From the NCBI GenBank assembly GCA_050180485.1, contig JBFXED010000020.1, positions 1 to 64,000 of the forward strand: DNA of 64,000 nt. Direction: 5' to 3'. Shown here piece after piece: positions 57,177 through 64,000 of the stretch. Numbering within the stretch: position 1 is the stretch's first letter; each line of letters starts with the position of its first letter. The position numbers and the translations under genes are program-made. The DNA is from CADEGL01 sp050180485. Lineage in GTDB: Bacteria; Pseudomonadota; Alphaproteobacteria; CADEGL01. The notes below the pieces were generated by a model that saw nothing but the letters and a program-made list of their open reading frames with translations, ran no database searches and was not told the DNA's origin.

Positions 57177-58370
57177 ATGTCGAATACTGAAACCAGGATG
57201 GACGATGCCTTTGCGGGCGTGCGCAAGCCGCTGCTCGAAGGCGGCATGTTCCCGGCCGCCTGCTACACCGATCCCGCCTTTTTGGCGCGAGAAACCGAGC
57301 GCATCTTCCGCCGCGACTGGATCCTGGTCGGCGATACGGATCGCGTCGCCAAGCCAGGCGACTGGTGGAGCTTCGACCTGGCCGGCATTCCACTGATCAT
57401 CGCGCGCGGGCGCGACGGCGTGATCCGGGGCTTTGCCAACACCTGCCGCCACCGTGGCTGCAGGCTGCTAGACGCCGGCGAAGGCAACGCCCGTGCCTTC
57501 AAATGCGGCTATCACGGCTGGGTCTATGGGCTGGACGGGCGGCTGAACGGCGCGCCCCAGATGGAGCACAGCAAGGGCTTCGACAAGGCGGATTACGGGC
57601 TGCATCCGATCCGCGTCGAGGCCTGGGGTATCTTCCTGTTCGTCTGCCTCGACAACGCGACACCGCCTTTGGCCGACTATCTCGGCGCTTATTTCCGCCT
57701 GATGGGCGAGTACGAGCCGGACAAGCTGGTGGTCACGCGCCGCGTGACGGCGGACTTGAATTGCAACTGGAAAGTCTATGCCGAGAATCTGATGGAGGCC
57801 TACCACACCCCCTATGTCCACACTTCCTCCATCGCCGGCAACGACTATGACCCCGGCATGGAGGTCCTCTCGGGCAAGGGCGCTGGGCTGTTCGGCCAGA
57901 CCGAGGGCGCGCCCATCTGGCTCGACCACGGGCCCAACCATGCCGCCATCGTCTCGCGCCACACGGGCTCCAACGCGCTTCTGCCGACGGACAAAGGCTT
58001 CCCGCCCATGCCTCGCCTGACCGGCGTGGCCACCGAGGGTTCGTATTTCACCTACCCGTTCCCCAACCTCCTGATCGCGGGCAATGTGGACTGCTTCTGG
58101 TATGTGCAGATCAATCCGCGCGGCGTGGACCGCTGCACCCTGACGCTGGCCTCATGCTTCCACGAAGAGACCGTGGCGAGGCCCGACTTTGCGCAGGTCG
58201 CACAGGCCTATTACCGTCGGCTTGACGTATCGACGGCCGAAGACGCCGCGATCACCGGAGAGCAGCAAAAGGGGCTTTCCTCGCCCCTCGCTCAGCCCGG
58301 CCGCCTGTCGCACATGGAGCCCGTCGTCCACGCCTTCCGCCAGTGGGTGTTGGCGCGCGTTGAAGCCTAA
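57177..58370 (+). CDS. Rieske-type aromatic ring-hydroxylating / N-demethylating oxygenase alpha subunit 1
   Basis: This 397-residue protein has the [2Fe-2S] Rieske site CRHRG...CGYHGW (C90, H92, C110, H113) and a catalytic domain with the mononuclear iron motif ENLMEAYHTPYVH. The short alpha-only layout resembles GbcA/CntA/NdmA-type oxygenases that act on quaternary ammonium or N-methyl groups as well as small-ring dioxygenases. GGGAGG precedes the ATG. It is the most divergent of three tandem paralogues and starts a plus-strand run. No ferredoxin or reductase gene is in the window. Confidence 0.9.
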   Translation: MSNTETRMDDAFAGVRKPLLEGGMFPAACYTDPAFLARETERIFRRDWILVGDTDRVAKPGDWWSFDLAGIPLIIARGRDGVIRGFANTCRHRGCRLLDAGEGNARAFKCGYHGWVYGLDGRLNGAPQMEHSKGFDKADYGLHPIRVEAWGIFLFVCLDNATPPLADYLGAYFRLMGEYEPDKLVVTRRVTADLNCNWKVYAENLMEAYHTPYVHTSSIAGNDYDPGMEVLSGKGAGLFGQTEGAPIWLDHGPNHAAIVSRHTGSNALLPTDKGFPPMPRLTGVATEGSYFTYPFPNLLIAGNVDCFWYVQINPRGVDRCTLTLASCFHEETVARPDFAQVAQAYYRRLDVSTAEDAAITGEQQKGLSSPLAQPGRLSHMEPVVHAFRQWVLARVEA

Positions 58371-58483
58371 TCGCATGGCGAGCGAACGCGCGGGATACGT
58401 CGAAATCGATCCAGCCTTTCGCTAAGATCGCCAGCGCACCAGCTCGGCCGGGACGCCGCGCCGGAAGCATCGCGGAGGACACG

Positions 58484-59689
58484 ATGCGACAGCCCGAAGA
58501 CCTTCTGAATCCGCGCCATTACGACCGGGTCCGGCGGGAGCCGCTGGAAGCCGAGACGCTTCCCTCTTGGTGCTACACCTCGCAGGAATGGTTCGACCTG
58601 GAGGTGAAGCACATCTTCATGAAGTCGTGGAACCTGATCGGCCGCGTCGACCGCGTGCCGAACCCAGGCGACTTCGTCACTCTCACCTACACGGGCGTAC
58701 CCGTGATCGTGACGCGCGGACGCGACGACGCGGTGCGCGCCTTCGCCAACACCTGCCGCCACCGGAGCGCGATGCTCTTGGAGGGCGAGGGCAACTGCAA
58801 GGCCGCGATCAAATGCCCTTATCACGGTTGGGTCTACGGCCTGGACGGCGCGCTGCAAGGCGCACCCGAGATGGAAGAAACCAAGAATTTCGACCGCGCC
58901 GACTATGGCCTCATCCCCGTGCGCCTCGAGACCTGGGGCGGCTTCATGTTCATCAATTTCGACGACAAGGCACCCACGTTGAAACAATGGGCGGGCGAGA
59001 TCTACGACACGATCCTGCCCTACGACCCGGAAAACTTGGTCTGCACGCGGCGCAAGGAATTCGATATCCAGTGCAACTGGAAGCTCTACGTCGAGAATTT
59101 CAACGACGTTGGCCACATCAAGACGGTTCACAAATCGTCGTTGCAGAAGCTGTCCGACAAGTATGACCGGCCGACGGAGTTCGAGCCACGCAAGGCGGAA
59201 GGCTTCACCTTCTTCTGCGCCCACGCCGGCACGCGCACGTTGCTGGAGGGCGTGGACAATGCCAAGGGCTTCGACCCGATCCCGACGCTGACCGGGCGCA
59301 CCCAACGCGGCAGCTACTATCCCACCATCATGCCGTTGGCCTGCACGGGCTTCTGCATCGACAGCGCCTGGGCGCTGGAGATGTACCCCTTGGGCCCAGA
59401 CCGCATGAAGCTCGTGGTCAATTCCTGCTTCCATAAGGACGCAGTGAAGCGTCCGGATTTCGAGAAAGTGGCCCAAGCTTATTACGATCGTATGGACATC
59501 GCGGTGCCCGAGGACAATGCGATCAACGAACTGATGCAGCGCGGCTTGGGCTCGCCGCAGGCAGTGCCCGGCCGCATCGGCAAGCTCGAGGTCGCGGTGA
59601 CCGTCCTCAACACCTGGTGGCTGGACCGCGTGCTCGGCCCATCGACCCAGCCCCGCGTGAAAAAGGAAGCCGATGTCCGCGCCGCATGA
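58484..59689 (+). CDS. Rieske-type oxygenase alpha subunit 2
   Basis: This 401-residue paralogue starts EDLLNPRHYDRVRREPLEAE and has Rieske ligands C91, H93, C111 and H114 (CRHRS; CPYHGW) and the iron-site segment ENFNDVGHIKTVH. It is much closer to the third paralogue than to the first, sharing the N-terminal signature TSxEWFDLEV and the same ligand positions. Its 3' end overlaps the third gene by 17 bp. The two probably arose by tandem duplication and may form a hetero-oligomer or act on related substrates. Confidence 0.92.
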   Translation: MRQPEDLLNPRHYDRVRREPLEAETLPSWCYTSQEWFDLEVKHIFMKSWNLIGRVDRVPNPGDFVTLTYTGVPVIVTRGRDDAVRAFANTCRHRSAMLLEGEGNCKAAIKCPYHGWVYGLDGALQGAPEMEETKNFDRADYGLIPVRLETWGGFMFINFDDKAPTLKQWAGEIYDTILPYDPENLVCTRRKEFDIQCNWKLYVENFNDVGHIKTVHKSSLQKLSDKYDRPTEFEPRKAEGFTFFCAHAGTRTLLEGVDNAKGFDPIPTLTGRTQRGSYYPTIMPLACTGFCIDSAWALEMYPLGPDRMKLVVNSCFHKDAVKRPDFEKVAQAYYDRMDIAVPEDNAINELMQRGLGSPQAVPGRIGKLEVAVTVLNTWWLDRVLGPSTQPRVKKEADVRAA

Positions 59690-60863
59690 TCTGCTGAATC
59701 CCCGTCTTTACGACAAGGTGCGCCTGCCGCCCCTCGAAGCCGAGACGCTGCCGCCCTGGTGCTACACCTCGAAGGAATGGTTCGACCTGGAGGTGGAGCG
59801 CCTGTTCCGCAAATCGTGGAACTTCATCGGCCACGAAGGGCGCATCCCAAATCCGGGCGACTACTTCACCATGGATTTCACGGGCATCCCCATCATCGTC
59901 GTGCGTGGGCGCGATGGAGTGGTGCGCTGCTTCGCCAATTCCTGCCGCCATCGCGGCGCGATGGTTTTGCAAGGCGAGGGCAACTGCAAAGCGGGCATCA
60001 AATGCCCCTATCACGGCTGGATCTACGGCGCCGACGGACGCCTAACGGGCGCGGTCGGCATGGAAGCCGCCAACAACTTCAACAAGGATGAAAATGGACT
60101 GATCCCCGTTCGCCTGGAGATGTGGGCGCATTTCATGTTCATCCATTTCGAAAAGGACGCGGCGCCGCTGTCCGAATGGCTGGGCGACCTGCCGGCCAGG
60201 GTGGCGCCCTACGAGCCGGAGAAGCTGGCCCTGACTCGCCGCCAGGTCTACGACCTCAAGTGCAACTGGAAGCTCTATGTCGAGAACTTCAAGGATCTGA
60301 GCCACACCAAGACGGTCCACAAGGACACGCTCTATCAGATGGAGCTGAACTACACCGGCCCATTGGAGCGCACCGACGGCGCTAACTATCACGCGGCCTT
60401 CACGCCGCATGAGGGAAGCCGCGCCATCATCGGCGGCGTGGGCGGTGGGGTGCAGGGCTTTCCGCCAATCAAAGGGTTCACCAACGGCACGATTCGATCG
60501 GGCAGCTTCTACCCGACTATTTTCCCCTTAACCTGCTTCGGCTTCTGCATCGACAGCGCCTGGTTCCTGGAGATGTATCCGAGCGCGCCCGACCGCATGC
60601 AGCTCGTGGTCGGCTCCATGTTTTACGAGGACACGCTGAAACGCCCCGATTTCGAGGAAATCGCCCAGCTCTACTACAAGCGCATGGACATCGCCGTGCC
60701 CGAGGACAACGACGCCAACGAGAACACCCAGGCCGGCCTCCGCTCGCCCCACTCCGTGCCCGGCCGCATGGGTGAACCGGAATTGTCACTGAACACCGCG
60801 CATAACTACTGGCTCGACAAGGTGATCGGTCCATCGGCCCAACGCAGGCCCCGCGCTGCCTGA
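59673..60863 (+). CDS. Rieske-type oxygenase alpha subunit 3
   Basis: This 396-residue paralogue begins HDLLNPRLYDKVRLPPLEAE with Rieske ligands C91, H93, C111 and H114 (CRHRG; CPYHGW), and ENFKDLSHTKTVHKDT at the mononuclear iron site. The start at 59673 overlaps the end of paralogue 2, so translation is likely coupled. Both are followed by the ATC-hydrolase-like gene. Electron-transfer partners must be encoded elsewhere. Substrate unknown; N-demethylation or hydroxylation of a heterocycle would fit the neighbouring hydantoinase genes. Confidence 0.92.
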   Translation: MSAPHDLLNPRLYDKVRLPPLEAETLPPWCYTSKEWFDLEVERLFRKSWNFIGHEGRIPNPGDYFTMDFTGIPIIVVRGRDGVVRCFANSCRHRGAMVLQGEGNCKAGIKCPYHGWIYGADGRLTGAVGMEAANNFNKDENGLIPVRLEMWAHFMFIHFEKDAAPLSEWLGDLPARVAPYEPEKLALTRRQVYDLKCNWKLYVENFKDLSHTKTVHKDTLYQMELNYTGPLERTDGANYHAAFTPHEGSRAIIGGVGGGVQGFPPIKGFTNGTIRSGSFYPTIFPLTCFGFCIDSAWFLEMYPSAPDRMQLVVGSMFYEDTLKRPDFEEIAQLYYKRMDIAVPEDNDANENTQAGLRSPHSVPGRMGEPELSLNTAHNYWLDKVIGPSAQRRPRAA

Positions 60864-60984
60864 GAGGCGTTTCAGACACCTCTTGAAACCTCTCCCCTCC
60901 TCCTGAAACGATGCATCCGGGCTGAGGACCGGCGCTGCCGGTCGCGACGGCCGGCAGGGACGCCGGTTATCTGGGGAGGACAGA

Positions 60985-62064
60985 ATGGGTTTCGATGAAA
61001 AGGTCGATCGCAAAGGCGTTATCCAAAGCTGCGACGACCTTCTGAAGTTTCAAGCCATGTTTCACCGCCATTTCGGCGGCGGGCCGGTCGCCAAGTTCGG
61101 GCCGAAGGGCGAAACGACGATCCTCAAGGGGCTGCACGAGTACGGCCAGTACCGCGCCGACCTGATCAAGGAAAAGCTGAAGAAGAAAAAGGCCAAGCTG
61201 ACCGCCCGCACGCTCATCGAGCAGTGGGACATGGCCGATTACCACATGCTGACCGAGACGGGTTCCGGGCGCATCGAGGGCTCGGAGCGCACGGCGGTCG
61301 TCACCTTCCACGATTCGCCGGACTGGTCGCGCTGGCGCGAATACGACAACGGTGTTTCCCTCGCCCGCCTCTACTACCAGGGCGTCCTGCCCGGCATCGC
61401 CAAGGGTGTCGGCGCCAAGGTGCAATTCGACATCAAGGCGCTGGATCTGAAACGGCCCTGGACCGTGACCTGGACCGTCGCCGGCGCCAAGGAAGGCGAG
61501 CGCACCCCGATCCATTCCAAACTGTTCGACCGTACCAAGGAATCCATCGAGGTCGCCCGCCGTACCTCGATGAACAACGGCGCGCTCTACTATTTCTGCG
61601 CCGACCAGGAGACCAAGGTGTTCGACATGTTGGGCGAAGCCGCCTTGCGCGAGCAGGTGCGCGGCCTGGCCATCGAACGCGCCACGCGCCAGAAGAAAGC
61701 GCACACGGCGGCCGGCTGGGACCTGAACGTGAAGACGCTCATGGACCACTGGGACGGCCAGCTCATCTCGATCTGGAAGTTTAAGAAGGGCCTGCTCAAC
61801 GAAGGCACCTGGCACCAGGACTGCACCGAATGCCCCTACGCCTCGGCGTGGAAAGGCCTCGGCAAGCGCGCGCTGGACCTAGGCTATCTCTATGACTACG
61901 AGCTGCACCCGACCTATTACCGGCACTATCACCCGGACATGATCGTGCAATTCGAAGCCATCAAGACGCGCGGCGATTCCATGTGCAAATTCCGCGTCTC
62001 CCAGCCCGGCATGCAGAAGAACTCCGACCCGCCGTTCAAGGGCTATACGGGTAAGGACGTGTAG
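60985..62064 (+). CDS. L-2-amino-thiazoline-4-carboxylic acid hydrolase-like protein
   Basis: This 359-residue protein ends with a pattern like that of the ATC hydrolase family: GTWHQDCTECPYASAWKGLG, then YRHYHPDMIVQFEAIKTRGD and MCKFRVSQP, with the conserved Cys and Gly-Asp features. ATC hydrolase opens the thiazoline ring in bacterial cysteine formation from ATC, but most homologues lack known activity. An extra N-terminal region of about 150 residues is present (KLTARTLIEQWDMADYHML). GGGGAGGACAG precedes the ATG. It follows the Rieske genes by 121 bp and ends at a clear terminator. Confidence 0.65.
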   Translation: MGFDEKVDRKGVIQSCDDLLKFQAMFHRHFGGGPVAKFGPKGETTILKGLHEYGQYRADLIKEKLKKKKAKLTARTLIEQWDMADYHMLTETGSGRIEGSERTAVVTFHDSPDWSRWREYDNGVSLARLYYQGVLPGIAKGVGAKVQFDIKALDLKRPWTVTWTVAGAKEGERTPIHSKLFDRTKESIEVARRTSMNNGALYYFCADQETKVFDMLGEAALREQVRGLAIERATRQKKAHTAAGWDLNVKTLMDHWDGQLISIWKFKKGLLNEGTWHQDCTECPYASAWKGLGKRALDLGYLYDYELHPTYYRHYHPDMIVQFEAIKTRGDSMCKFRVSQPGMQKNSDPPFKGYTGKDV

Positions 62065-62079
62065 GTGCGAAAAACAAAC

Positions 62080-62155
62080 TCCTCACCCTGAGCTCGTCGA
62101 ACGGAGAGGCCTCAATAAAGACCCTCATGCTTCGACAAGCTCAGCATGAGGGTTC
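62080..62155. repeat. TGAGC-GTCGAAG repeat pair, copy 3
   Basis: CTCACCCTGAGCTCGTCGAA and CTTCGACAAGCTCAGCATGA lie in inverted orientation, as in copies at 34001 and 46499. Its right part doubles as a transcription terminator. Confidence 0.8.
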
Positions 62156-62160
62156 TTTTT
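62121..62160 (+). terminator. Rho-independent terminator after the ATC-hydrolase-like gene
   Basis: Perfect 11-bp stem ACCCTCATGCT/AGCATGAGGGT with an 11-base loop, followed by TCTTTTT. It lies between convergent genes and could serve both strands. Confidence 0.8.
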
Positions 62161-63457
62161 ACGCCGCTTTCCCCGTCTTCAGCGAAGCGATCGCAACACC
62201 GGCGGCATCCAACGTCTTCTTCACGTCCTCATCCGTGTGGGCGAGGGAGACGTAGAACTTGGTGTTGCCCTTGAGCACGCCGTTCTCCAGCAGAAGCTGG
62301 TTGAAGCGGCCCAGCATGGCGTTGTCGGCTTCGGCCGTGGACCAATAGTCGACGATCGGCTTGTCGGTGAAGACCACGTCGAACAGCGATCCCACGCCCG
62401 TGATCTGGGCCGGGATGCCCGCGCTGCGGAACAGGTCGCGGAAACCGGCCATCAGCTTCTCGCCAGTGTCGCGGATCTTCTCGTAGGCGCCAGGACGCTG
62501 GAGGATCTTCAACGTGGCCAGGCCCGCCGCCGCGGCGATGGGGTTGCCGCTCAGGGTGCCGATCTGGGGCATGAAGCCTTCGTCGCCCACGGCGGCCTTG
62601 TCGAAATGATCGAGGATCGCGGCCTTGCCAACGACGGCCGCCAGCGGGAAGCCGCCGCCGATCACCTTGCCGAGCGTGCAGAGGTCCGGCGTTACGCCGT
62701 AGAGCTCCTGCGCACCGCCATAGGCGAAGCGGAAGCCGGTGACGATCTCGTCGAACACCAGCGGCACTTTGTACTTCGCCGTGATGTCCCGCAGCCCTTG
62801 CAGAAAACCGGGCTTGGGCGAGATCACGCGCTGGAACGGTTCGATGATGACGCCCGCCAATTCGTCATGGTGTTTCTCGATCAGCGCGGTCGCGGCGGCC
62901 AGATCGTTAAAGGGCGCGATCAGCACTTCGCCGCGCACGACCTGCGGGATGCCCGCCGAATCGGGCGCGGGCTCGGCGCTGTTGGCGCGGCGTTTGGGTG
63001 CCATGCTCATCAGCGCATAGTCGTTCATGCCGTGGAAGCCGCCCTCGAACTTGAGGATACGCTCGCGCTTGCGATACGCGCGCACGGCGCGCATGGCGTA
63101 GAGCGTGGCCTCGGTGCCGCTGGATGTGTAGCGCAGCTTCTCGGCGCAGGGCACGGCCTGGACGATCATCTCGGCCAGTTCCACGCCCGCGTCGTTGACG
63201 GCGAAGAAGGTCGAACCGCGATCGAGCCGTGCATGGGTGGCGGCCAGCACCTCGGGATGCGCGTGGCCGACCAGCATCGGGCCCGAGCCCAGGATGTAGT
63301 CGACATATTCGTTGCCTGCCATGTCGCGCACGCGTCCGCCGCGCCCGTCGGTGATCACGCAATCGAGGCCGATATTGCCGAAATGCCCGGCGGGCAAATA
63401 TTTGCGCGCCTTGGCCAGGATCTCGGTCTGCTCGGCGGACTTTTTCCTCGCGGCCAT
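62159..63457 (-). CDS. Class III aminotransferase, glutamate-1-semialdehyde aminomutase-like
   Basis: This 432-residue PLP enzyme resembles HemL-type class III transaminases: VDYILGSGPMLVGHAHPEV, the YTSSGTEATLYAMRAVRA loop, VFDEIVTGFRFAYGG with the PLP aspartate and the lysine in TLGKVIGGGFPLAAVVG. In a catabolic setting such paralogues usually transaminate or shift amino groups of small substrates rather than make ALA for heme. GGGGAGGAAC lies just before the ATG at 63457. It converges on the ATC-hydrolase-like gene and is divergent from the cupin gene. Confidence 0.88.
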   Translation of the reverse strand: MAARKKSAEQTEILAKARKYLPAGHFGNIGLDCVITDGRGGRVRDMAGNEYVDYILGSGPMLVGHAHPEVLAATHARLDRGSTFFAVNDAGVELAEMIVQAVPCAEKLRYTSSGTEATLYAMRAVRAYRKRERILKFEGGFHGMNDYALMSMAPKRRANSAEPAPDSAGIPQVVRGEVLIAPFNDLAAATALIEKHHDELAGVIIEPFQRVISPKPGFLQGLRDITAKYKVPLVFDEIVTGFRFAYGGAQELYGVTPDLCTLGKVIGGGFPLAAVVGKAAILDHFDKAAVGDEGFMPQIGTLSGNPIAAAAGLATLKILQRPGAYEKIRDTGEKLMAGFRDLFRSAGIPAQITGVGSLFDVVFTDKPIVDYWSTAEADNAMLGRFNQLLLENGVLKGNTKFYVSLAHTDEDVKKTLDAAGVAIASLKTGKAA

Positions 63458-63620
63458 GGCGTTCCTCCCCAGGTTTGCCGGTCCACCAATCTTGGCACGT
63501 CCCGCCACGCGCCGAAATGGCGGCCAAAGCCGCGGATTCCTTGGGTTCTCCGCCTCTTCCGGCGCCCGACCCGACCCGCTAGGCTTCGTTCAAATCCAGG
63601 CACCCAGAGGGAGATCGAAG

Positions 63621-63992
63621 ATGGATTCCGGCACTTTGCCCAAGGCAAAAATCACCATGATCAAGGCGCCGCACAAGCTGGCGGCCACGGACATCGACGA
63701 CAAGGGTCCCGCCGGCCTGCCGATCGGCGAACCGGTCGTGAAGCTGCGCTCCAAGCCCTATAACACCGCGCCGAGGACGGGCGTGTGGGAAGCCACGCCG
63801 GGCAAGTTCCGCCGCCAGGTGAAGGAAGCTGAGTTCGCGCACTTCGTCGCGGGCCGCTGCAAGTTCCATCATGACGGCGGCGAGACACTGGAAATCGAGG
63901 CCGGTGACGCTGTCTTCTTCCCCGCCAACACCAACGGCGTGTGGGAAATCATCGAGACCGCGCGCAAGACCTATTTCATCGTACCGGAATAA
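63621..63992 (+). CDS. Cupin domain protein (EutQ/ureidoglycine-type)
   Basis: This 123-residue single cupin has GVWEATPGKFRRQVKEAEFAHF, then HHDGGETLEIEAGDAVFFPA and GVWEIIETARKTYFIVP, matching the Cupin_3 (DUF861) group that includes (S)-ureidoglycine aminohydrolase-like proteins. Function is unknown. GAGGGAGATCGAAG precedes the ATG. The stop codon is complete 8 bp before the window end. It is divergent from the transaminase gene (163 bp between) and may be part of the same catabolic region. Confidence 0.85.
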   Translation: MDSGTLPKAKITMIKAPHKLAATDIDDKGPAGLPIGEPVVKLRSKPYNTAPRTGVWEATPGKFRRQVKEAEFAHFVAGRCKFHHDGGETLEIEAGDAVFFPANTNGVWEIIETARKTYFIVPE

Positions 63993-64000
63993 GCGGCGCG

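Overview
This window looks like the chromosome of a GC-rich alphaproteobacterium, probably Rhodospirillales-like. The evidence is consistent high GC in the core genes, a phasin gene with TGC-rich upstream repeats, an RpoH-type sigma factor beside a TetR regulator, and the gene order folM-like SDR, folB, uvrC, pgsA, mobB, moaD, moaE. No rRNA, tRNA or CRISPR array was seen.

Positions 1-29,200 are mostly housekeeping. They hold the end of uvrB, an amidohydrolase, pteridine genes, uvrC, pgsA and molybdopterin genes, ilvE, an OmpR/EnvZ-type pair with a cupin, csaA, a phasin, a TetR regulator, an RpoH-like sigma factor, ybaK, proC, a ybjN-like gene, a ubiK-like gene, hldD, lgt, a MidA-type methyltransferase, an M24-fold gene, pgeF, a DMSP-lyase-like cupin, a lipoprotein, prs, rplY, pth, ychF and amtB. 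Positions 28,500-36,400 carry small-molecule catabolism (dienelactone hydrolase, creatininase family, M20 peptidase, acyl-CoA dehydrogenase, NDP-forming acyl-CoA synthetase) and a DUF559 endonuclease wrapped in inverted palindromic repeats.

Positions 36,430-51,224 are a mosaic of accessory insertions. The first is an AT-rich island with four consecutive minus-strand genes (sigma-like protein, small helical protein, ImmA/IrrE-type zinc peptidase, HEPN-like protein) followed by DUF2188 and DUF1508 genes, and it abuts a truncated puuE. Next is a single AT-rich gene with a restriction-endonuclease-like core, inserted directly after a heme-binding beta-barrel gene and followed by a second, about 91% identical copy of that gene's last 159 bp. 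The third is a BigR-type ArsR, rhodanese and TauE sulfur-stress operon, inserted after an amidohydrolase gene and followed by a second, about 89% identical copy of its last 152 bp. Fragments of a GNAT gene's 3' end mark the same junctions. The repeated pattern of cargo placed after a stop codon with a diverged duplicate of the host 3' end is the most unusual feature here.

Positions 51,225-64,000 return to host-like composition. They hold a GNAT enzyme, hydantoinase B, a TPR/2-oxoglutarate oxygenase protein, hydantoinase A, three adjacent Rieske oxygenase alpha subunits with no reductase, an ATC-hydrolase-like protein, a glutamate-semialdehyde-aminomutase-like transaminase and a cupin. Together these suggest breakdown of N-containing heterocycles or N-methylated compounds, but the substrate cannot be read from sequence. 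Several palindromic repeat families fill the intergenic spaces from 32 kb onward. All homology statements come from motif recognition by eye, without database searches.
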